Notes under the pieces: generated by a model
The model's input: only the letters and a program-made list of their open reading frames with translations
What the model was told of the DNA's origin: nothing
Database searches by the model: none
Source of the DNA: Thinopyrum elongatum
Lineage: Eukaryota; Streptophyta; Magnoliopsida; Poales; Poaceae
Direction: 5' to 3'
Length of the DNA stretch: 64,000 bases
Assembly: GCA_011799875.1 (NCBI GenBank)
Contig: CM022299.1
Location: 338,480,447-338,544,446, forward strand
Program-made: the position numbers and the translations under genes
In this document: positions 58,681-64,000 of the stretch, one piece after another
How the letters are laid out: every line of letters begins with the position of its first letter
Position numbering within the stretch: position 1 is the first letter of the stretch

Positions 58681-60648
58681 GATCGATCATCGGTGTTTTC
58701 TAAACTCGACTTGAGGTTGGGTTATCATCAGATCCGTGTTCGTGAAGAGGATATTCCAAAGACTGCATTTGTTACTCGTTATGGCTCCTACGAGTACACT
58801 GTCATGTCATTTGGCTTAACAAATGCTCCAGCCACATTCTCCCGTCTGATGAATTATATCTTCATGGATTACCTCGACAAGTTCGTCATGGTTTATCTAG
58901 ATGATATTCGGGTATATTCGAAGAATAAAGAAGAACATGCCGAACACCTCCGTCTTGTACTGGAAAGGCTCCGAGAACACCAGTTGTATGCCAAATACTC
59001 CAAATGTGAATTCTGGCTTTCTGAAGTAACCTACCTTGGTCATGTGATTTCCAAGGATGGAATTGCCGTTAACCCAGAACGAGTTCAGGCTATTCTTGAC
59101 TGGACACCTCCGAAGAATGTCAAGCAAGTGAGAAGTTTCCTCGGCCTTGCAAGCTATTGCCGTCGATTTGTCGAGAACTTTTCCAAGATTGCTAAGCCTT
59201 TGACTGATCTGCTTCACAAGGGCGTTAAATTTGAATGGACAGAAAAATGTCAGGAAAGTTTCCAGACACTCAAAGACAAGCTGACATCTGCCCCAGTACT
59301 ATCTCCTCCAGATACCCGCAAAGACTTTGTGATTTATTGTGATGCATCCCGTGAAGGATTAGGATGTGTCCTAATGCAAGAGCGTAAAGTGATTGCTTAT
59401 GGCTCTCGTCAGTTGCGCGCACATGAAGAGAATTATCCGGTACATGATCTAGAACTAGCTGCTGTCATCTATGCACTGCAGTTGTGGCGACATTACCTTC
59501 TCGGTAATCGTTGCGAGATCTACACGGATCATAAAAGTCTGAAGTACTTGTTCACTCAACCTTCTCTAAACCTCCGTCAGCAAAGATGGATGGAGGCCAT
59601 TACGGACTATGATTTGGGTATTTCCTATACCCCTGGCAAGGCTAACGTGATGGCTGATGCCTTAAGCCGCAAGTCCTATTGCGACAACCTCATGGTTAGG
59701 CAAGCTCAACCTCGTCTTTATGAAGAATTATGCAAGCTGAATCTGCGTATTGTTCCACAGGGTTCTCTTAATAACCTTGTGATACAACCCGATCTTGAGA
59801 AAGCTGTTAAGAATGCGCAAGCTAAAGATGCTGAAGTTGATCTGATGAAGAAGAATCTTCACCTTGAAAAGTACAGGGATTTCTCGTTGTCTGAAGATGG
59901 AACCTTGTATTTCAGAAACCGCATTGTGGTACCTCACTTCGAACTCATGACTGACAAAGTCATGAAGGAGGCACATGATACCCCGCTGTCTATTCATCCG
60001 GGTAGCACCAATATGTATCGTGATCTCCGTCAAAGGTACTGGTGGTCTAGAATGAAGCAAGACATTGCTCGTTATGTTGCTGAATGTGATGTTTGTCGTC
60101 GCGGTAAAGCAGAACATCAGAAACCAGCTGGAATTCTGCAACCGCTTCCTATTCCTCTATGGAAATGGGATAATGTTCAGATGGATTTCGTTACAGGACT
60201 TCCCAGGTCACAGAAGGGTCACGATGCTATTCTTGTCGTCGTCGACCAACTTTCTAAAGTTGCACACTTTTTGCCCGTCAAGGAAACTATCACTGCTAGC
60301 CAGTTAGCAGAGTTGTATATCTCCAGAATTGTATCACTCCACGGTATTCCGAAGGAGATTAGGTCGGACCGTGGCGGTCTTTTCACTTCCAAATTCTGGG
60401 AAAGTTTCCAAACAGCTATGGGAACTCATATTACCTGGAGTTCAGCTTATCACCACCAATCCCATGGCCAAGTCGAGCGAGTCAACCAAGTGCTTGAAGA
60501 CATGCTTCGGGCTTGTGTTATTTCATTCGGCAAGAAGTGGGAAGAATCTCTCCCGTATGCCGAGTTCTCTTATAACAACAGCTATCAAGCCAGCTTGAAA
60601 ATGGCCCCTTCGAAGTTCTATATGGACGTAAGTGTCGAACCCCTCTAA
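58579..60648 (+). pseudogene. Chromovirus pol: partial RT, RNase H, integrase
   Basis: 689 codons open. The reverse transcriptase part (from residue about 37) has [10 protein letters not shown] at 78-87 and the catalytic YLDDI box at 106-110. RNase H shows D255, E292, D317 and D360. Integrase has an HHCC zinc site (H466, H473, C503, C506) and the D536, D597, E633 triad with 35 residues between the last two. The finger part of reverse transcriptase is missing and the first 36 residues come from unrelated sequence. A single-base deletion just after about 60607, in the conserved APF-type motif, shifts the frame to a TAA at 60646-60648. The domain order RT, RNase H, integrase identifies Ty3/gypsy. 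Confidence 0.9.
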
Positions 60649-61231
60649 ATTGGTCAGAAACTGGGGAACGACCGCTTGTGGGTAGGAATATTATTCAACA
60701 CGCCGAAGAACAAGTTCGTATTGTCCGAGAAAATCTCAAGGTGGCTCAGGACCGCCAGAAGAGCAACTACGATCGCAAACGATGGGGTTTGACTTATCAA
60801 CCTGGTGATCAAGCTTATCTACATGTCACCCCTATGAAGGGCACTCACCGTTTTGGAATCAAGGGCAAGTTAGCTCCACGCTACATTGGTCCTTTCCGCA
60901 TTGTTGCAAGACATGGTCAGGTGGCATATAAATTGGAGTTGCCGCCGCAATTCTCTCATATCCACGGCGTATTCCATGTGTCGCAACTTCGTAAATGCTT
61001 CAAGGAATCTCCGCACCGAGCTGTGGATCACGAGATGCTCGAATTGCAAGATGATCTATCTTATAAGGAGCATCCGATCCGCATCCTCGATGAAGCTAAA
61101 CGTCGGACCCGTCAGAAGGTTACCAAGTTCCTCAAAGTGTAGTGGTCAAATCATACTGAAGGTGAAGCCACTTGGGAACGCGAGGATAATCTTCGTGCGG
61201 AATACCCCGAATTTTTTCCTTCTACCTCTTA
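60609..61231 (+). pseudogene. Chromovirus integrase C-terminus and chromodomain
   Basis: Continues the polyprotein in the shifted frame, passing 60678. It has the GPY/F-type motif (RYIGPFRIV, then VAYKLELP) and SHIHGVFHVSQLRKC. A chromodomain begins near EHPIRILDEAKRRT. A TAG at 61141-61143 interrupts it after KFLKV; the remaining bases still encode WSNHTEGEATWERED up to a TAA near 61230. Chromodomains of this group recognise modified histones and direct integration to heterochromatin, by family knowledge. With the upstream frameshift and this stop, the product cannot be made. Confidence 0.85.
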
Positions 61232-61255
61232 AATTCTCGGGACGAGAATTCTTGT

Positions 61256-61269
61256 TAGTGGAGGAGACT
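61256..61269 (+). other. Polypurine tract before the 3' LTR
   Basis: TAGTGGAGGAGACT directly precedes TGTAACACC, the 3' LTR start. This is the normal site for plus-strand priming. Confidence 0.7.
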
Positions 61270-64000
61270 TGTAACACCCCCCGTGGTTAACTACAGTAAT
61301 CACCCTTTTGATTATGCCAAGTCATCATGATCAACAGTGTTTAATCATCATTTGCATCCATATTGCATTTCAACTCCCAACTCGGCAAATTAAAATTAAA
61401 GTGGAAAATAAAAGTTGCCCAAACCTGAAAACTAAAATGTGCATCAAGTTGCAAATATTCCCAAAGCATTTATAAAAATGATTGCAGCATTTATTGGAAT
61501 TGTAAAAGGATTCAAACAACATGAAACAGTAGGAAAATAACACTATTTAACCCTTTTTCAATTAAATAAAATCCAAATAAAAAGATATGGACGCCAAACC
61601 AATTTCTAGCAGTGACTAATATTGCACTTTGTTGTATGGGCTAAGTCACACATTTTGTAAAAGTCAATTAGTGGCCTAACAATTAGCAAAACAGTAGATA
61701 AGAAAAGAAAAGGAAAAGAGAAAACAGAAAAGCTAAAACAAAAATAAAATAAAACAAACCCCCCCTCTCGGCCCAACTGGGCCTCGGCCCAGCCAGGCCG
61801 GCCCACTCCCGCGCTCCCCCCCACTGGCCTACAAGGCCGCCCTAGTCACACCCTAACCCTAATCCCCCACTCCCCCCCACTCTCTCTCGCTCCCTCCCCT
61901 CCTCGATCCAGATCGGATCGGGGTCGGCGCCGAACGCGCGCTCGCCGCCCTCGTCCCCGTCGCCTACTCCGGCGCCCCCTGACGTTGCCGCCTCCCCGAC
62001 GCCCGACGCCGTCGCCTCGCTACCGCATGACGCCACGCGCCGGCGCCACCCCTTCGCACCTCGCCAGCGCCGCTTCCCCACCGGACCGCCCCGTCATCGC
62101 CTCTCCCTCGCCGGTCGTCGTCGTGCCTCGCCGTCCCACTTCCCTACCGCGCATGTGAGCTCCGCCGCCGCCCCGCTCGCGCGCCTTCCACTCCTCCCCT
62201 CGCCGCGGTCGCCGCACTCCGGCCGTGCCCCGGTACACGCTCACCGCGCTCACCCACGCGCACCACCGCGCTCACCACGCCCGCCTGGCCCTCTGGTCGC
62301 CGCTCGCCCCCACCGCACCCGTGCCGCGTCGAGCCGCCCGCGTCGCGGCCCCGCGCGTGCTCACCGCCCGCGGCCTGCCGCCGCGCGCCGTCACCTATGG
62401 CCGCCCGCGTCCAGCCGCGACCTCCCACGCTCGCCGCTGCCTGGCGTAGCTCCTGCTGGGCTGCCTCGCCGTGGCCATGACAGCCGTGGCTGCGTGCGGG
62501 TGCGAGCACGCCCCGCCGTGGCCACTGCTGGCTCTGCCACTGACCACGCGGGCCCACGGCCCAGAAAAAAGAACAAAAATGTAATAAAAATAAATAAATA
62601 TTAATTAATTGATTAAATAATTAATTAGTTTAATTAATCCATTTTAATTAAACTAATTAAATAGTTAGTCTAATTAAACAATAATTAGTTTAGTTAATCC
62701 CTAATTAGCCTGACGTGACACTAACAGGTGGGACCCACTGGTCCTGACGTCACAGTGACGTCATGATGACGTCACCGTTACTGTTTCGGATAATGTTGAT
62801 TTAATAAATTAATTAAATTCCAGAAATTGTTTAAATCTTTAGAAAATCATATAAAATAATCCGTAGCTCAGATCAAAAAACTTTGTACATGAAAGTTGCT
62901 CAGAACAACGAGACGGATCCGAATACGCAGTCTGTTCGTCTATCGCACGTCCCTAACTACCCGAACATGGAACCGTTCCCCTCCGGATCGTCTGTCCGAT
63001 AAATCCAAAGACCTGGGAAATATCGTCAGATATTCTTTCGCTCTGTCTGATACGTGTAGTACTGCGTTAGACTACCCCTAGCACTGCGTATTGCCATGTC
63101 GTACATCGTGTTGCTCATATTTGCTGTATATTTATACTGTTTCCTCCCCCTCTTCTCTCTTGTTAGACCCCGACGCAGTTCCCGATACTGCCGCAGCTTC
63201 GGAGACCGAAGACACCATTGACGACCTTGCCCTTGCCGCCGAGCAACCAGGCAAGCCCCCCCTTTGATCATCCCGATATCGCCCATTCTATTTTCTCATG
63301 CTTGCATTAGAATTGCTGCTGCTACTGCTTTACCTATTCTGATGCATAGCCAGTTTACTGTAACCTGCTGTTGATAATTACCTGCATATCCTAAACTGCT
63401 TAGTATAGGCTGGGTAGAGACCTATCAGTGACCCCACTTATCCTGACTACCCCGCTGGATAATCCGAAGACCCGATCAACGGGATTGAAGACCAGGCCCC
63501 GGCACCGCACCTCACCCCCCTTAGTTGTAACGACATTGCAGTGTTACCACCGAGTGCCGAGGGTGATACCTCGTGTAGCACTTCTGATGTTAACTCTGTA
63601 GAGTAGCTATTCGGTCTTGGTCATCGAGTGCGATTCCTCCTTCACCACTTCCGGTAACGACGCTGTCGTGCAACACATCAAGTGTGAACCCATCGAGGGT
63701 GATTCCTCCGAGTTCACCTTGACGGATACATCGAGTGGGAATTCAATGAGGGTGATACCTCGGATTCCCTTGATGTTATAGACACACGGATACTTGGACT
63801 TTACACTGTTACTTGGATAGGCGGGTCGACCCTGAGGGGTACCCGCGTGCGCCTGAGAGGCGAGTGTTGTGAAGACGGGTGCCTGTATGGTGCCCGACTG
63901 ATGAATACGAGGTGCGGCCGGGCATTCTTAACCATTGCAGCAAGTCCTCGAGACGGGGTGAAGGGGTCACATCTTTCGTGAGTCTCCGCTCGTTACCGCA
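61270..64000 (+). repeat. Chromovirus 3' LTR (cut by window end)
   Basis: Aligns with 55219-57797 throughout. From about 63817 it has the segment GGGTCGACCCTGAGGGGTAC onwards that the 5' LTR lacks but the older LTR fragment at 43494 has. Compared with the 5' LTR it lacks a short CACGACCGTGCCCCGCGCTC-like stretch near 62300. Confidence 0.9.
62745..62774. promoter_or_regulatory. Three perfect TGACGTCA sites at 11-bp spacing, 3' LTR
   Basis: TGACGTCA at 62745, 62756 and 62767. All are palindromic and lie one helical turn apart on the same face of the DNA. They sit about 500 bp upstream of the block conserved in all three LTRs. Likely an enhancer-like bZIP cluster; not shown to function. Confidence 0.55.

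Larger units (their letters stand above)
55219..64000 (+). mobile_element. Chromovirus (Ty3/gypsy) with deleted gag/protease
   Basis: 5' LTR 55219-58259, primer site at 58260, interior to 61269, 3' LTR from 61270 past the window end. The interior is about 3.0 kb. It lacks gag, protease and the N-terminal part of reverse transcriptase. The long LTR (about 3 kb), Met-tRNA primer site and C-terminal chromodomain fit the Tekay/Del branch. Expected target site on the left is AAAGC (55214-55218); the right copy is outside the window. Confidence 0.9.

Overview
The window is intergenic DNA from a large, repeat-rich grass genome of the wheat/barley/rye type (Triticeae). The evidence is the set of repeats: LTRs with the TGATACGTCTCCAACGTATC start and an Asp-tRNA-type primer site (Sabrina/WHAM-like), a BARE/Angela-type copia solo LTR, a CACTA element end with GGGCC-rich subterminal repeats, a chromodomain Ty3/gypsy element, and an internally deleted Tat-lineage gypsy family. 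Family names come from recognising terminal motifs, not from a database search. I see no convincing intact cellular gene, no rRNA or tRNA gene and no CRISPR array.

Layout. 1-2538 and 9418-11669 are the oldest local DNA (MITE pieces, low-copy sequence, a purine-rich degenerate repeat, and the region upstream of a CACTA gene). A complete minus-strand Sabrina-type element with a perfect CTCTT target duplication (2544-9412) splits this DNA. From 11670 to 34670 lies a direct tandem duplication: unit A 11670-24036 and unit B 24037-34670. Each unit holds, in the same order, a CACTA fragment with its multi-exon second gene, the CACTA terminus, the C-terminal end of a gypsy integrase with its 3' region, and the 5' LTR plus first part of a plus-strand Sabrina-type element. 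The breakpoints share TTTT. Unit A carries an extra Angela-type solo LTR (14719-16452, target duplication AAAAT) inside a CACTA exon.

The Sabrina element of unit B runs on to 40486. It is interrupted by a minus-strand WHAM-like element (35905-39199, target duplication GAGCT) that has lost most of one LTR. It then stops at a truncated chromovirus LTR (40487-about 43889). From about 43890 to 55218 is a tandem array of a non-autonomous Tat-lineage element: partial interior, LTR, full interior, LTR, partial interior, with a period of about 5.4 kb. A chromovirus (55219 to beyond the window end) is inserted in the last interior. It keeps its primer site, most of the reverse transcriptase, RNase H, integrase and a chromodomain, but has lost gag and protease.

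No genes here act together in a pathway. The information lies in insertion order and rearrangement: a nested stack dated by target duplications, a tandem duplication of a whole nest, an LTR-sharing array, and a 242-codon chimeric reading frame created where unit A meets unit B.
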